Shown: positions 37,236 to 46,968, counted from the stretch's first letter. The stretch: 64,000 nt of DNA from Shinella zoogloeoides (GCF_033705735.1 NZ_CP131130.1:3050001-3114000); one strand, 5' to 3'. Made by a program: numbers and translations. The notes: generated from the sequence alone by a model not told the origin.

Positions 37236-37949
37236 TTGGCCAGAACCATCATCGATCTGAAAAAAGCCGATCTCACCCTCGGACGGGCGGCCGCATCCGT
37301 GCATGTCCTCAAGGGGATCGACCTGACGATCGATGCGGGCGAATCGGTCGGCATCGTCGGGCCGTCCGGCTCCGGCAAGTCGACGCTGCTGATGGTGCTG
37401 GCAGGCCTCGAACGGCTGGACGGCGGCGAGATCCATATCGACGGCGCCGCCCTGCACGCGATGAACGAGGACAGGGTGGCCGATTTCCGCGGCCGCAATA
37501 TCGGCATCGTCTTCCAGTCCTTCCACCTCATTCCCAACATGACGGCGCTGGAAAACGTCGCCGTGCCGCTGGAGCTGGCCAATGTGCGCGACGCCTTCGA
37601 TATCGCGCGGCGCGAGCTGGAGGCCGTCGGGCTCGGCGAGCGCCTGTCGCACTATCCCGGCCAGCTTTCGGGCGGCGAGCAGCAGCGCGTCGCCATTGCC
37701 CGCGCGCTCGCGCCATCGCCGAAGCTGCTGATCGCCGACGAGCCGACCGGCAACCTCGACACGGAGACCGGCCGCCAGATCGCCGACCTCCTCTTTTCCA
37801 AGCAAGCCGAGCGCGGCATGACGCTGGTGCTGGTAACGCACGATCCGGCGCTTGCCGCCCGCTGCGGCCGGCAGGTCGCCATGCGCTCGGGCGAAATCGT
37901 CTCGGGCGCCGCGCCCCTGCGCGCGCTTGCCGAAGCGGTGCCGGCATGA
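37236..37949 (+). CDS. ABC transporter ATP-binding protein (YbbA-like)
   Basis: 237 residues, a complete ABC ATPase of the LolD/MacB/YbbA class: Walker A GPSGSGKST, Q-loop VFQSFHLIPNMTAL, signature LSGGEQQRVAIARAL, Walker B LLIADEPTGNLD, and H-loop VLVTHDP. It powers the FtsX-like membrane protein encoded next. The start is TTG at 37236 behind AGGGCAG; no in-frame ATG lies before the first family residues. A possible -35/-10 pair (TTGCTG, 17 bases, ATACAT) lies just upstream. It overlaps the permease gene by four bases (ATGA). Confidence 0.92.
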   Translation: MARTIIDLKKADLTLGRAAASVHVLKGIDLTIDAGESVGIVGPSGSGKSTLLMVLAGLERLDGGEIHIDGAALHAMNEDRVADFRGRNIGIVFQSFHLIPNMTALENVAVPLELANVRDAFDIARRELEAVGLGERLSHYPGQLSGGEQQRVAIARALAPSPKLLIADEPTGNLDTETGRQIADLLFSKQAERGMTLVLVTHDPALAARCGRQVAMRSGEIVSGAAPLRALAEAVPA

Positions 37950-40498
37950 GGGCCGGCGCGGTCCTCCGCCAGGTCCCGCTCGCCCTTCGCCTTGCCTTGC
38001 GCGAAATGCGCGGCGGCCTGAAGGGCTTCTACATCTTCCTCGCCTGCATCGCGCTCGGCACGGCGGCGATTGCCGGCGTCAATTCGGTGTCGAGCGCCAT
38101 TACGCAGGCGATAGCCTCGCAGGGCCAGACGCTGCTGGCCGGCGACGTGCGCTTCGAATTCCGCAACCGCTTCGCCACGCCCGAGGAGCTGAACTATTTC
38201 GAGGGCCTCGGCGCGGTTTCCAGGACCACGGGCCTGCGCTCCATGGTGCGCCTGCCGGACGGCTCCGACCAGACGCTGGTGGAGGCGAAGGGCGTCGACG
38301 GCGCCTATCCGCTCTACGGCACGCTGGAGACCGAGCCGCAGAAGCCGGCCGCTGCGCTCTTCGCGAAGGATGGCGACGCCTATGGCGCGGTCGTCGCGCC
38401 TCTGCTGCTCGACCGGCTCGGCCTTGCCGTCGGTGACGAGATCCTGCTCGGCACGGCGAAGATCCGCATCGCCGCCACGCTCACCCGCGAGCCGGACGCC
38501 GTCTCTGAAGGCTTCGGCTTCGCCCCGCGCCTGATGCTGCCCGAGGAGGCCCTGCGGGCGAGCGGGCTGGTGCAGACGGGCAGCCTCGTGGAGAATGCCT
38601 ATCGCATCCGCCTTGCGAAACCCGATCTCTCCCCGGCCGCCATCCGCGCGGAAGCCAACAAGGCCTTCCCGACGGCCGGCTGGTCGATCCGTACGGCCGA
38701 CAGCGCGGCGCCGGCGCTGACCGCCAACATCACCCGCTTCTCGCAGTTCCTGACGCTGGTCGGCCTGACGGCGCTGATCGTCGGGGGCGTCGGCGTGGCG
38801 AACGCCGTGCGCGCCTATCTCGATTCCAAGCGCTCGGTGATCGCCACCTTCAAGTGCCTCGGCGCGCCGGCCTCGCTCGTCGCGCTCGTCTATCTCGCGC
38901 AGATCGCTCTGATCGCCTCGATCGGCATCCTGATCGGCCTTGCGGTCGGCGCCCTGATGCCGTCCGTGGCGATGCAGTTCCTCGGCGGCGTGCTGCCGGT
39001 ATCGGCCAAGGCCGAGCTCTACCCCTCCGCGCTGCTGCTTGCCGCCGTCTTCGGCCTGCTGACGGCGCTCGCCTTCGCCATCATGCCGCTCGGCCATGCC
39101 CGCGAGGTGCCGGCCACCGCGCTCTTCCGCGAGCAGGGCTTCGAGGCGGGCCGCCTGCCGGGCTGGCCCTATATTCTGAGCGCTGCGCTCTTCCTTGCGG
39201 CGCTGGCCGGCCTTGCCGTCTACACGGCCTATGACCGCTACATCGCGCTCGTCTTCCTCGGCGCCATCGCCTTCGCCTTTGTCGTGCTCAGGGTCGTCGC
39301 CATGCTGATCACGGCGCTGGCGCGGCGCAGCCCGCGGGTCAATTCGCCGGCGCTCCGGCTCGCGGTCGGCAACATCCACCGTCCGGGCGCGCTGACCTCC
39401 TCCGTCGTGCTGTCGCTCGGCCTCGGCCTTGCCCTCCTCGTCACGCTGACGCTGATCGACGGAAACCTGCGCCGCGAGCTCACCGGCAACCTGCCGGAGC
39501 GTGCGCCGAACTTCTTCTTCGTCGATATCCAGGGCAGCGAACTCGACGGCTTCCGCGAAGTACTGAAGGCGAACATGCCGGAGGGCAAGATCATCGAGGT
39601 GCCGATGCTGCGCGGCCGGGTGATGGAGCTCGACGGTGTCGACGTCGCCAAGGTCAAGGTTCCGCCGGAAGGGCAATGGGTGCTGCGCGGCGACCGCGGC
39701 ATCACCTATGCCAAGCGCGTGCCGGAAAACTCGACGCTTTCGGAAGGGACCTGGTGGCCGGAGGACTATTCCGGCGAACCGCTGGTGTCCTTCTCCACCG
39801 AGGAGGGCCGCGAGCTCGGCCTGAAGATCGGCGATACGGTGACCGTCAACGTGCTCGGCCGCAACATCACCGCACGCATCGCCAATTTCCGCAATGTCGA
39901 GTGGGAATCGCTGTCGATCAACTTCGTCATGGTCTTCTCGCCGAACACCTTCGCCAGCGCGCCGCATGCCTGGCTCGCCACCGTGATCGACCCGGGCGCG
40001 ACGGCGGCGCAGGAGGCCGCGACGCTGAAGGCGATCACCAATGCCTATCCGACCGTCACCAGCGTGCGCGTCAAGGATGCGCTCGACGTGGTGAACGAAC
40101 TGGTCGGGCAGCTCGCCACCGCCATAAGGGCGGCCGCCGCCGTCGCGCTGGTCGCCTCCATCCTCGTGCTCGCCGGGGCGCTCGCCGCCGGCAACCGGGC
40201 GCGCGTGCACGACGCGGTGGTGCTGAAGACGCTCGGCGCGACGCGGGCGACACTCATCCGCGCCTTCAGCTACGAATACCTGATGCTGGGGCTGGCAACC
40301 GCCGTCTTCGCGCTCTTCGCCGGCGGGGCGGCTGCCTGGTTCGTGGTGAGCCGCATCATGAAGCTGCCGTCGAGCTTCCTGCCCGACGTCGCGGTGATGA
40401 CGGTCGCGACCGCGCTTATCCTCACCGTCGGCATCGGCCTTGCGGGGACCTGGCGCATTCTGGGGCAGAAGGCCGCGCCCGTGCTGCGCGAGCTCTGA
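37946..40498 (+). CDS. ABC transporter permease, FtsX/YbbP family
   Basis: 850 residues. It has an N-terminal membrane helix, a periplasmic domain of some 200 residues, then about four helices, a second large soluble domain, and a C-terminal FtsX unit (three or four helices near 715-845). The two FtsX units mark the YbbP type, which acts with YbbA. In E. coli YbbAP with TesA has been linked to clearing hydrophobic or aberrant molecules from the inner membrane, but the substrate is not settled. The start at 37946 overlaps the ATPase gene and gives RAGAVLRQVPLALRLALREMRGG, a family-like N-terminus. Confidence 0.9.
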   Translation: MRAGAVLRQVPLALRLALREMRGGLKGFYIFLACIALGTAAIAGVNSVSSAITQAIASQGQTLLAGDVRFEFRNRFATPEELNYFEGLGAVSRTTGLRSMVRLPDGSDQTLVEAKGVDGAYPLYGTLETEPQKPAAALFAKDGDAYGAVVAPLLLDRLGLAVGDEILLGTAKIRIAATLTREPDAVSEGFGFAPRLMLPEEALRASGLVQTGSLVENAYRIRLAKPDLSPAAIRAEANKAFPTAGWSIRTADSAAPALTANITRFSQFLTLVGLTALIVGGVGVANAVRAYLDSKRSVIATFKCLGAPASLVALVYLAQIALIASIGILIGLAVGALMPSVAMQFLGGVLPVSAKAELYPSALLLAAVFGLLTALAFAIMPLGHAREVPATALFREQGFEAGRLPGWPYILSAALFLAALAGLAVYTAYDRYIALVFLGAIAFAFVVLRVVAMLITALARRSPRVNSPALRLAVGNIHRPGALTSSVVLSLGLGLALLVTLTLIDGNLRRELTGNLPERAPNFFFVDIQGSELDGFREVLKANMPEGKIIEVPMLRGRVMELDGVDVAKVKVPPEGQWVLRGDRGITYAKRVPENSTLSEGTWWPEDYSGEPLVSFSTEEGRELGLKIGDTVTVNVLGRNITARIANFRNVEWESLSINFVMVFSPNTFASAPHAWLATVIDPGATAAQEAATLKAITNAYPTVTSVRVKDALDVVNELVGQLATAIRAAAAVALVASILVLAGALAAGNRARVHDAVVLKTLGATRATLIRAFSYEYLMLGLATAVFALFAGGAAAWFVVSRIMKLPSSFLPDVAVMTVATALILTVGIGLAGTWRILGQKAAPVLREL

Positions 40499-40665
40499 AA
40501 AACGACCGGCCCGCACCCTCCGCCGAGGTTGCGGGTCTTGTGCGGAACACAATTCATGCTCATATTCACGTCAGGCAAGCTGGAGCCCCGCAGCGGCTGC
40601 CCGGAACCGCCCGCAAGGCAGGGACCGACACCGTAATCCCATGGGGCTTGAACCAAGAGGACAAC

Positions 40666-41403
40666 ATGGCTGATCTCCGCAATTACCAGACCCGACCGGC
40701 GGGCGCCCAGGCCGGCGCCGTCATCGACGAGGGCCTGCGCTCCTATATGCTTCGGGTCTACAACCTGATGGCGCTGGGTCTTGCGATCACCGGCCTCGTG
40801 GCGTTCTTCGCTTCCCAGGCCGCGATTTCCGGCGGCCAGCTCACGGCCTTCGGCCAGGCGATCTATCTGAGCCCGCTGCGCTGGGTCGTGATGCTCGCCC
40901 CGCTCGCGCTGGTCTTCTTCCTGAGCTTCCGCATCCACACGATGAGCGTTTCGGCCGCACAGACGACCTTCTGGGTCTATGCCGGCCTGATGGGCCTGTC
41001 GCTGTCGTCGATCTTCCTGATCTACACCGGCGCCAGCATCGCGCAGACCTTCTTCGTCTCGGCCGCCGCCTTCGGCGCCCTGTCGCTCTACGGCTACACG
41101 ACGAAGCGGGATCTCTCCGCGATCGGCTCGTTCCTGGTCATGGGCCTCTTCGGCCTGATCATCGCCTCGCTGGTCAACCTGTTCCTCAAGTCCTCGGCGC
41201 TCGACTTCGCGATCTCCGCGATCGGCGTTCTGGTCTTCGCTGGCCTGACGGCGTGGGACACGCAGAAGATCAAGGAAATGTACTTCGAGGCCGACGACGT
41301 CGCCATGGCCGGCCGCAAGGCCATCATGGGCGCGCTGACGCTCTACCTCGACTTCATCAACCTCTTCCTGTTCCTGCTGCGCTTCCTCGGCAATCGCGAC
41401 TGA
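40666..41403 (+). CDS. BAX-inhibitor-1-like membrane protein (YccA/YbhL type)
   Basis: 245 residues with seven predicted membrane helices. It starts DLRNYQTRPAGAQAGAVIDEGLRSYMLRVYNLMALGL, the usual cytoplasmic leader of bacterial BI-1 proteins, and ends in DTQKIKEMYFEADDVAMAGRKAIMGALTLYLDFINLFLFLLRFLGNRD, the conserved BI-1 C-terminus. YccA of E. coli inhibits the FtsH protease, and BI-1 proteins can leak calcium or protons; the role here is not known. The ATG follows a CAAGAGG site. A strong terminator follows. Confidence 0.92.
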   Translation: MADLRNYQTRPAGAQAGAVIDEGLRSYMLRVYNLMALGLAITGLVAFFASQAAISGGQLTAFGQAIYLSPLRWVVMLAPLALVFFLSFRIHTMSVSAAQTTFWVYAGLMGLSLSSIFLIYTGASIAQTFFVSAAAFGALSLYGYTTKRDLSAIGSFLVMGLFGLIIASLVNLFLKSSALDFAISAIGVLVFAGLTAWDTQKIKEMYFEADDVAMAGRKAIMGALTLYLDFINLFLFLLRFLGNRD

Positions 41404-41427
41404 TGCCAGCAGGCCGGATGGCCGATG

Positions 41428-41458
41428 AAAAAACCCCGCCGGAAACGGCGGGGTTTTT
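41428..41458. terminator. Bidirectional terminator between BI-1-like and M48 genes
   Basis: CCCCGCC (41434-41440) pairs with GGCGGGG (41447-41453) around a six-base loop. Six As lie before it and TTTTT after it, so it can stop transcription from both convergent sides. Confidence 0.9.
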
Positions 41459-41497
41459 GTTTGCGCATCCGGAAGGCGCGACCGGCAACCTTGCCGT

Positions 41498-43003
41498 TTA
41501 TTCGGTGATGATCTTGAACTTGTCGCCCGGCTTGACCGTGCTCGTCGCGGTCATGGCATTGATCAGCCGGAAGAGATCGAGCTTGCGCTCCGTCCCCATC
41601 ATGCGCGCCGAGAGCGAGGCGATCGTATCGCCGGGGCGGGCGGTGACGACGCGCACGCGCAACGGCTTCAGCGAGGCGGCTTCCTCCGCGGTCAGCTTGC
41701 GGAACGAGTTCCTGAGGATCGCCGCCGTCGGCTCCAGCGCCTTGGAGCCCGTCGGCACCGCCGTCAGGAAGCGGTAGATCTGGTTGTCGATGCGCACGAC
41801 GGTGACGTCGAATTCCCAGCGGTCGGCGGCGGCCCGCGCGGTCGCGCCCGGCAGGCCGTTGATCGACACCGGCCGGATCGTCTCGGGCCTGAGGCCCGTC
41901 ACCCAGCCGCTCGAAATGTAGTTGACGAGATCCTGTCCCTTGCTGTCGGCGACGCCGTCGAAGCGGATCGCGACGTCGCCGGGACCGGTCGCCAGAACCG
42001 CATCGGCCTTGTTGTCGATCTGGAAGCCTTCCGGCACGTCGAAACGAATGCCGAGCTTGCCGTGCAGGAAAGTCTGGCCGCGCACATAGCCCTCTTCCGG
42101 CGCGTCGCCGTAGAGAAGGCCGTCGATACCGGCGAGATAGTAGTCGCGGCCGCGGTCGCCGACCGTGCCCTCCGCCCCGAAGGCGCGGGCATGCAGGCGC
42201 GCCAGCTCGACCCGCTGCGGCGCGTTCGGATGGCTCGACAGGAAGTCGAGGCTCTGGTCGGCCTCCGGATCGACTGCGGTGAAGCGGGCATAGCCGGCCA
42301 TGGAATCGAGGAAGCGTGCGGCCGCATAGGGATCGTAGCCCGCCTCGCCCAGCATGCGCACGCCGATGACGTCGGCCTGGAGCTCCTGGTTGCGCGAGAA
42401 GGCGGCAAGGCGCAGCTTGCCGCGCGCCAGCGCCTGCTTGCCGGCAATGTTGCTGGACAGCACCTCGGCGACGACGCGGCTCGCGATGACCTCGGCCTCC
42501 TCCTTCTTCTGCCGCTCGATGCCGTGGTTGGCGGTGACATGCGCCATTTCATGCGACAGCACGGCAGCGACTTCCGAAGCGTCGTTGGCGAGCGCCAGCA
42601 GGCCACGCGTCACGTAGAGATAGCCGCCCGGCAGCGCGAAGGCGTTGATGGCCGGCGAATTGAGGATGGTGATGCGGTAGGACTGGTTCGGGTTTTCCGA
42701 AACGGCCGTCAGCGCGCCGGTGATGCGGGCGACGAGCCGCTCGGTCTTGGCGTCCTTGTATTCGCCGCCGTAGCTCGCCACGATGCGCGGATGCTCGCGG
42801 GCGCCCATCTGGGCGCGCGGATCGTTCTTCTGCACCTCTTCGACGATCTGCGGATTGGAAGAGGGCGAGATCGTCGGCTCATAGCTCTGCTCGATGAGCG
42901 ACTGGCAGCCCGAAAGCAGCGTGCCCGCGAGCAGCAGGGCCGCGACGGGTCTCACGACCCCGCGCCCGGATACCATTGCAGCTCCCTGCGTCGCTTTCGC
43001 CAT
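41498..43003 (-). CDS. M48 family zinc metalloprotease lipoprotein
   Basis: 501 residues. A lipoprotein signal (ALLLAGTLLSGC, lipid Cys33) places it at a membrane facing the periplasm. The peptidase domain carries the HEMAH zinc motif at 151-155 and a downstream zinc-binding Glu in the QELQADVIGVRML region. The C-terminus has a LysM-like segment (VRVVTARPGDTIASLSARMMGTERKLDLFRLINAM). It resembles BepA/YfgC-type proteases that clear stalled outer-membrane proteins, but the domain order differs and the function is open. The ATG at 43003 is chosen; the frame is open upstream and ATG 42967 is possible. Confidence 0.85.
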   Translation of the reverse strand: MAKATQGAAMVSGRGVVRPVAALLLAGTLLSGCQSLIEQSYEPTISPSSNPQIVEEVQKNDPRAQMGAREHPRIVASYGGEYKDAKTERLVARITGALTAVSENPNQSYRITILNSPAINAFALPGGYLYVTRGLLALANDASEVAAVLSHEMAHVTANHGIERQKKEEAEVIASRVVAEVLSSNIAGKQALARGKLRLAAFSRNQELQADVIGVRMLGEAGYDPYAAARFLDSMAGYARFTAVDPEADQSLDFLSSHPNAPQRVELARLHARAFGAEGTVGDRGRDYYLAGIDGLLYGDAPEEGYVRGQTFLHGKLGIRFDVPEGFQIDNKADAVLATGPGDVAIRFDGVADSKGQDLVNYISSGWVTGLRPETIRPVSINGLPGATARAAADRWEFDVTVVRIDNQIYRFLTAVPTGSKALEPTAAILRNSFRKLTAEEAASLKPLRVRVVTARPGDTIASLSARMMGTERKLDLFRLINAMTATSTVKPGDKFKIITE

Positions 43004-43212
43004 GTCTCTTGCCCAAGCCCCTGAATGGGTTCGCGCCCGTGCCACAGCCTTCGGCCGCGGCGCGAGCGCGCATCGCCTTCGAACGGATGAGATAGACGCG
43101 CCATACCCGGCCGGCAACTCCCGATTCGACAAACGGTTTTCCTGTGGCTCCGGTGACACAGGGGGGCGACCAAATTGTGGCGTCTACTCCGGTCAAATCG
43201 CCCCGCCCCGCG

Positions 43213-43932
43213 TTAAAGGCCGGAACGGCCGAGGAATTTTGCAACGGGAGGTGGTTCGAGGCGTGCAAGGAAATCCGCCGCCGGCGCATCGAGGAGGATC
43301 GAGCCGGCCTCCAGGAACAGCACCCGCTCGGCAAGGCGGCTGATATCCTCGGGCTGGTGGGTGATGAAGAGGAGCGTGCTCTTCGTCTCGGCATGAAGCT
43401 CGGCGATCAGCCGCGCCATGTCCGCCCGCATGGCCGGGTCGAGCGCGGCGAAGGGCTCGTCGAGCAGCAGGATCGGCCGGCGGCGCACCAGCGCGCGGGC
43501 GAGCGCCACGCGCTGCCGCTCGCCGCCGGAAAGCGAGCCCGGCTGGCGCTTCTCGTAGCCGGCAAGGCCGACGCGGGCGAGCGCGGCGCTGACATTTTCA
43601 CGGCCAGCCGCATCCAGCCTCAGGCCCGGATCGACGCCGAGGCCGATATTGTCGGCGGCGGAAAGGTGGGCGAAGAGGTTGTTGTCCTGGAAGACGATGG
43701 AGACCGGCCGCTCCGCCGGATCGCGGCCGGCCATATCCTCGCCGAACAACCTCACGCTGCCGCTTGCCGGCTTCTCGAAACCGGTGATGACGTTGAAGAG
43801 CGTCGACTTGCCAGCGCCCGAGGGGCCGGCGACGGCGACGGCGGCCCCTGCCGGAATGGCGCAATCGAAGGCGAGGCTCTTTTCCGCGAAGCGCACGGTG
43901 ACATCGGCAAGGGAAATGGCGGGATCAGGCAT
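43213..43932 (-). CDS. thiQ: Thiamine ABC transporter ATP-binding protein
   Basis: 239 residues: Walker A GPSGAGKST, signature SLSGGERQRVALARALV, Walker B ILLLDEPFAALDP, H-loop FITHQPED. The ThiQ assignment comes from its place after thiB and thiP in a TPP-riboswitch operon. The gene overlaps thiP by eight bases. It drives import of thiamine and its phosphates across the inner membrane. Confidence 0.95.
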   Translation of the reverse strand: MPDPAISLADVTVRFAEKSLAFDCAIPAGAAVAVAGPSGAGKSTLFNVITGFEKPASGSVRLFGEDMAGRDPAERPVSIVFQDNNLFAHLSAADNIGLGVDPGLRLDAAGRENVSAALARVGLAGYEKRQPGSLSGGERQRVALARALVRRRPILLLDEPFAALDPAMRADMARLIAELHAETKSTLLFITHQPEDISRLAERVLFLEAGSILLDAPAADFLARLEPPPVAKFLGRSGL

Positions 43933-45550
43933 CGGAGCCGGGTCTTTCGGTTTGGCGCTCGGCGGCGGTCGAGGGCAGCGTCAGCAGCAGGCATAGCACG
44001 CCGAGGATCAGCGCGATGCCCGCGGCATCGGCCGTGCGGTAGCTCGCCATGCGGGAATAGAGCAGCCAGGGCAGCGTGACGAAGCCCTCCGCGCCGAAAA
44101 TGGCGACGGCGCCGAGATCGCCGAGCGACAGCGCCATGGCGAAGGCGAAGGCGGTGAGGAAGGGCTTTTTCAGCGCGGGCCAGTCGATGCGCAGGAAGCG
44201 CCGCCAGCCGGTGACGCCGAGGCTGAGCGCAAGGCGCGCGGTGCGGGAGAGATGCGTGCGATAGGCGGGCTCCAGCACGCGGATGACGAAGGGCAGCGCC
44301 ATCAGCGCATTGAGCACGGTGACGACGAAGGGCGCGAAGCGGCCCGTCTCGCCGAAGGTGCGCAGCATCAGGAACCAGCCGGTTGCGACGACGACCGGCG
44401 GCACGAGCAGGATCAGCGAGCCGACCGCCGGCAGCGCGCGGCCCGTCAGCCGCGTGGCGCCGCCGCCGTCACCGCTTTCGGCAAGGCGTGGCACCAGCAC
44501 GACGGGAAGGGCGACGGCAAGGCTGAGGGCGGCGGAGGCGAGCGAGATGGCAAGGCTGGTGGCGAGCGCGCGGTGGAGCTGCGCATCGGCAGCCAGCCTG
44601 CCGAAATCGGCGGCAAGGCCCGAGACGAGAATGGCGGCGAGCGGGGCGGCGGTGAAGAGCGTGAAAAGGAGGATGACAAGGCCATCCGGGACGCGCCGCC
44701 GACGGCCGTCGAAACGGCGGATGGCGCGGCCGGCGGTCATGCCCTCCTCCGGCGGACGGCCGAAGAGCGAGATGAGCCAGAGCAGCGCCGCCGTCACCGC
44801 GATCTGCAGGAAGGCGAGCAGCACGGCGCGCTCAGGATCGAAATCGAAGCGCAGCGCCTGGTAAATCGCGACCTCGATGGTCGTGGCCGCCGGCCCGCCG
44901 CCGAGGGTGAGCACGATGGTGAAGCTCGTCGCGCAGAGCATGAAGACGAGGCCGGCGATGCCCGGCAGCACGCGGCGGATGACCGGCCATTCGATGAGCC
45001 GGAAGACCGCACCTGACCCCATGCCGAGATTGGCCGAGGACAACCAGTATTCCGGCGGAATGCGGTCGAGCGCGGCGAGCATGAAGCGTGCGGCGAGCGG
45101 CAGGTTGAAAAAGACATGGGCGATGAGGATGCCGGCGAGCCCGTAGACGCTGACCGGGCTTTCGAGGCCGGCAAGGCGCAGGAGATCGTTGACGACGCCC
45201 TGCCGCCCCCAGATCCCGACGACGCCGAGCGCGGCGACCAGCGCCGGCAGGCCGAGCGGCACGACGGAGAGGCGAACGATCCAGACGCGGCCGGGAAAGG
45301 TCCGCTGCCGGGCAAGCGCCCGGGCGACAGGAATGGCGAGCAGGACGGAGAGCAGCGTCGAAAGCGCCGCCTGCATCAGCGTGAACCGGGCGACGCGGCC
45401 GATATAGGCATCGAGCAGCGGCGCACCGCTGCCGCCGCCCGCATGGGCGAGCAGCACGGCGGTCGCCGCGCCGACGAAGACGAGCACGCCGCCGAGGGCA
45501 AGGCCCCCGGCGATATCCAGCATCCGTCGTTCGGCGCGGGCGAAGATCAT
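43925..45550 (-). CDS. thiP: Thiamine ABC transporter permease
   Basis: 541 residues with about twelve membrane helices in two similar halves. Each half has an inner-membrane permease unit of the ThiP/iron(III) type (VVPLGLPALVAALGVVGIWG in the first half, LALSLGVTGWRRFLRIDWPALKK in the second). Both halves come from one gene, so a ThiP monomer can form the channel. It starts one base after the thiB stop and overlaps thiQ. Confidence 0.94.
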   Translation of the reverse strand: MIFARAERRMLDIAGGLALGGVLVFVGAATAVLLAHAGGGSGAPLLDAYIGRVARFTLMQAALSTLLSVLLAIPVARALARQRTFPGRVWIVRLSVVPLGLPALVAALGVVGIWGRQGVVNDLLRLAGLESPVSVYGLAGILIAHVFFNLPLAARFMLAALDRIPPEYWLSSANLGMGSGAVFRLIEWPVIRRVLPGIAGLVFMLCATSFTIVLTLGGGPAATTIEVAIYQALRFDFDPERAVLLAFLQIAVTAALLWLISLFGRPPEEGMTAGRAIRRFDGRRRRVPDGLVILLFTLFTAAPLAAILVSGLAADFGRLAADAQLHRALATSLAISLASAALSLAVALPVVLVPRLAESGDGGGATRLTGRALPAVGSLILLVPPVVVATGWFLMLRTFGETGRFAPFVVTVLNALMALPFVIRVLEPAYRTHLSRTARLALSLGVTGWRRFLRIDWPALKKPFLTAFAFAMALSLGDLGAVAIFGAEGFVTLPWLLYSRMASYRTADAAGIALILGVLCLLLTLPSTAAERQTERPGSDA

Positions 45551-45551
45551 C

Positions 45552-46559
45552 CTATTTCGCGCTCATCGCGCCGAGCCATTCGTCGATCCAGGCCTTGCGG
45601 TTCGCCGCGACCTCGTCGGACGGCATCAGGAAGGTCTTTTCCGGCTTCACCAGCGCGTCGAAGGCGGCCGGCAGCGGATCGCGGGTCTTGGCGGCGGGCA
45701 TCATCCAGTTGGTTTCCGGGATGATCGACTGGAAATCCGGCCCCGTCATGAAGGTGAGGAACTGCCGGGCGAGGTCCTTGTCATGGGAGGTGCGCGTCAG
45801 GCCGGCGACCTCGATCTGGATGTAATGACCCTCGGAGAAGGCGGCGGCCTTGTAGCGCTCGGTATTCTCCGCGATCACATGATAGGCCGGCGACGTCGTG
45901 TAGGAGAGCACCATCGGCGCCTCGCCCTTGGTGAAGAGGCCATAGGCTTCCGACCAGCCGGGGGTGACGGTCAGCACGCGGTTCTTCAGCTTTGCCCAGG
46001 CTTCCGCCGACTTGTCGCCATAGACGGATTTGACCCAGAGCAGCAGGCCGAGGCCGGGCGTCGAGGTGCGCGGGTCCTCGATGACGATCTTCTGCGACGG
46101 GTCGCCCTCGACCAGTTCCTTGAGGCTTGCCGGCGGGGTCTTCAGCGCCTCGGTATCGTAGACGACGGCGAAGTGGCCGTAGTCGTAGGGAAGGAACGTG
46201 TCGTCGGAGAAGCCGCCCGGAACGGTGAGGCCTTCCGGCTTCAGGCCGTGCGGCTCGAAGAGACCGGTCGCCTTGGCTTCCGAGATCAGGTTGGTGTCGA
46301 GACCGAGCACCACGTCGGCCTTGGTGCCCTCGCCCTCCAGCTTGAGGCGGGTCAAAAGCTCGACGCCATCGGCGACGCCGACCCATTCGACCTTGCAGCC
46401 GCAGGTCTTTTCGAAGGTCTCCTTGACCTTCGGCCCCGGGCCCCATTCGGCAACGAAGCTCTCATAGGTGTAGACGGTCAGCGTCTTTTCCTGCGCGAAG
46501 GCGGGAAAGGCGAGGGTTGCGGCGAGCACCGCGATGGAAGAAAGAAATGCCGCGCGCAT
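45552..46559 (-). CDS. thiB: Thiamine-binding periplasmic protein
   Basis: 335 residues. A signal peptide ([11 protein letters not shown], cleavage near residue 22) precedes [52 protein letters not shown], typical of ThiB. Aromatic residues in the pocket ([24 protein letters not shown]) match the thiamine-binding class. It delivers thiamine, its monophosphate and pyrophosphate to ThiPQ. AAGGAGG stands before the ATG. The TPP riboswitch lies about 50 bases upstream. Confidence 0.96.
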   Translation of the reverse strand: MRAAFLSSIAVLAATLAFPAFAQEKTLTVYTYESFVAEWGPGPKVKETFEKTCGCKVEWVGVADGVELLTRLKLEGEGTKADVVLGLDTNLISEAKATGLFEPHGLKPEGLTVPGGFSDDTFLPYDYGHFAVVYDTEALKTPPASLKELVEGDPSQKIVIEDPRTSTPGLGLLLWVKSVYGDKSAEAWAKLKNRVLTVTPGWSEAYGLFTKGEAPMVLSYTTSPAYHVIAENTERYKAAAFSEGHYIQIEVAGLTRTSHDKDLARQFLTFMTGPDFQSIIPETNWMMPAAKTRDPLPAAFDALVKPEKTFLMPSDEVAANRKAWIDEWLGAMSAK

Positions 46560-46610
46560 CAGCGCCTCCTTGTCTGGTCACAAACGGGAATAGGGCGCTG
46601 GATTGAGCCG

Positions 46611-46706
46611 TCTAATCCCTCCGCCGGTACGAGCCGGATCAGGTTCTTCGGGTTGGCAAACGCCTCTCAGCCGGCAGGTCAAAAACCCGCGGGGCACCCC
46701 GTTAGA
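46611..46706 (-). promoter_or_regulatory. TPP riboswitch (THI element) of thiBPQ
   Basis: The minus strand shows the canonical thi-box parts in order: GGGGTGCC, CTGAGAGG, ACCCGAAGAACCTGATCCGG, and TACCGGCGGAGGGATTAG. It binds thiamine pyrophosphate and turns off thiBPQ when TPP is plentiful. The region between the aptamer and the thiB AAGGAGG has no obvious terminator, so control is probably at translation initiation. Confidence 0.95.
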
Positions 46707-46793
46707 GCGAAAGAAGGCATAATCCCGCGCGCTTCGGCGCGCAAGGGGTGGAGGCGGAAACCGTGTGACGGAAGACGGCCCTGCATGGGGCTG

Positions 46794-46930
46794 CCCCTCA
46801 CCCTAACCCTCTCCCCGCAAGCGGGGAGAGGGGACTTGCCCCACGAACGGTTGCTGATTGGGGAAAACGGCGCGGCATATCCCTTCGCCCCGCAGCCAAG
46901 GAGAAGGTGGCCGGCAGGCCGGATGAGGGG
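46794..46930. repeat. RIME-like intergenic repeat, copy 2 (137 bp, inverted relative to copy 1)
   Basis: Read on the minus strand it begins CCCCTCATCCGGCCTGCCGG and ends GTTAGGGTGAGGGG, like copy 1 at 12524-12660. Its two palindromic units and 137-base length are the same while the middle has diverged. It sits between the thiBPQ promoter side and the ccmG 3' end, 38 bases from the ccmG stop. Confidence 0.85.
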
Positions 46931-46968
46931 CGAGCGCTCCCGCGATTACCCAACCCTTTTGAGAGTTA

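Noticed and set aside
37652..40552. A 966-codon antisense frame opposite the YbbP-like permease
   Set aside because: Composition is the complement of membrane-helix codons; no start signal and no homology features.
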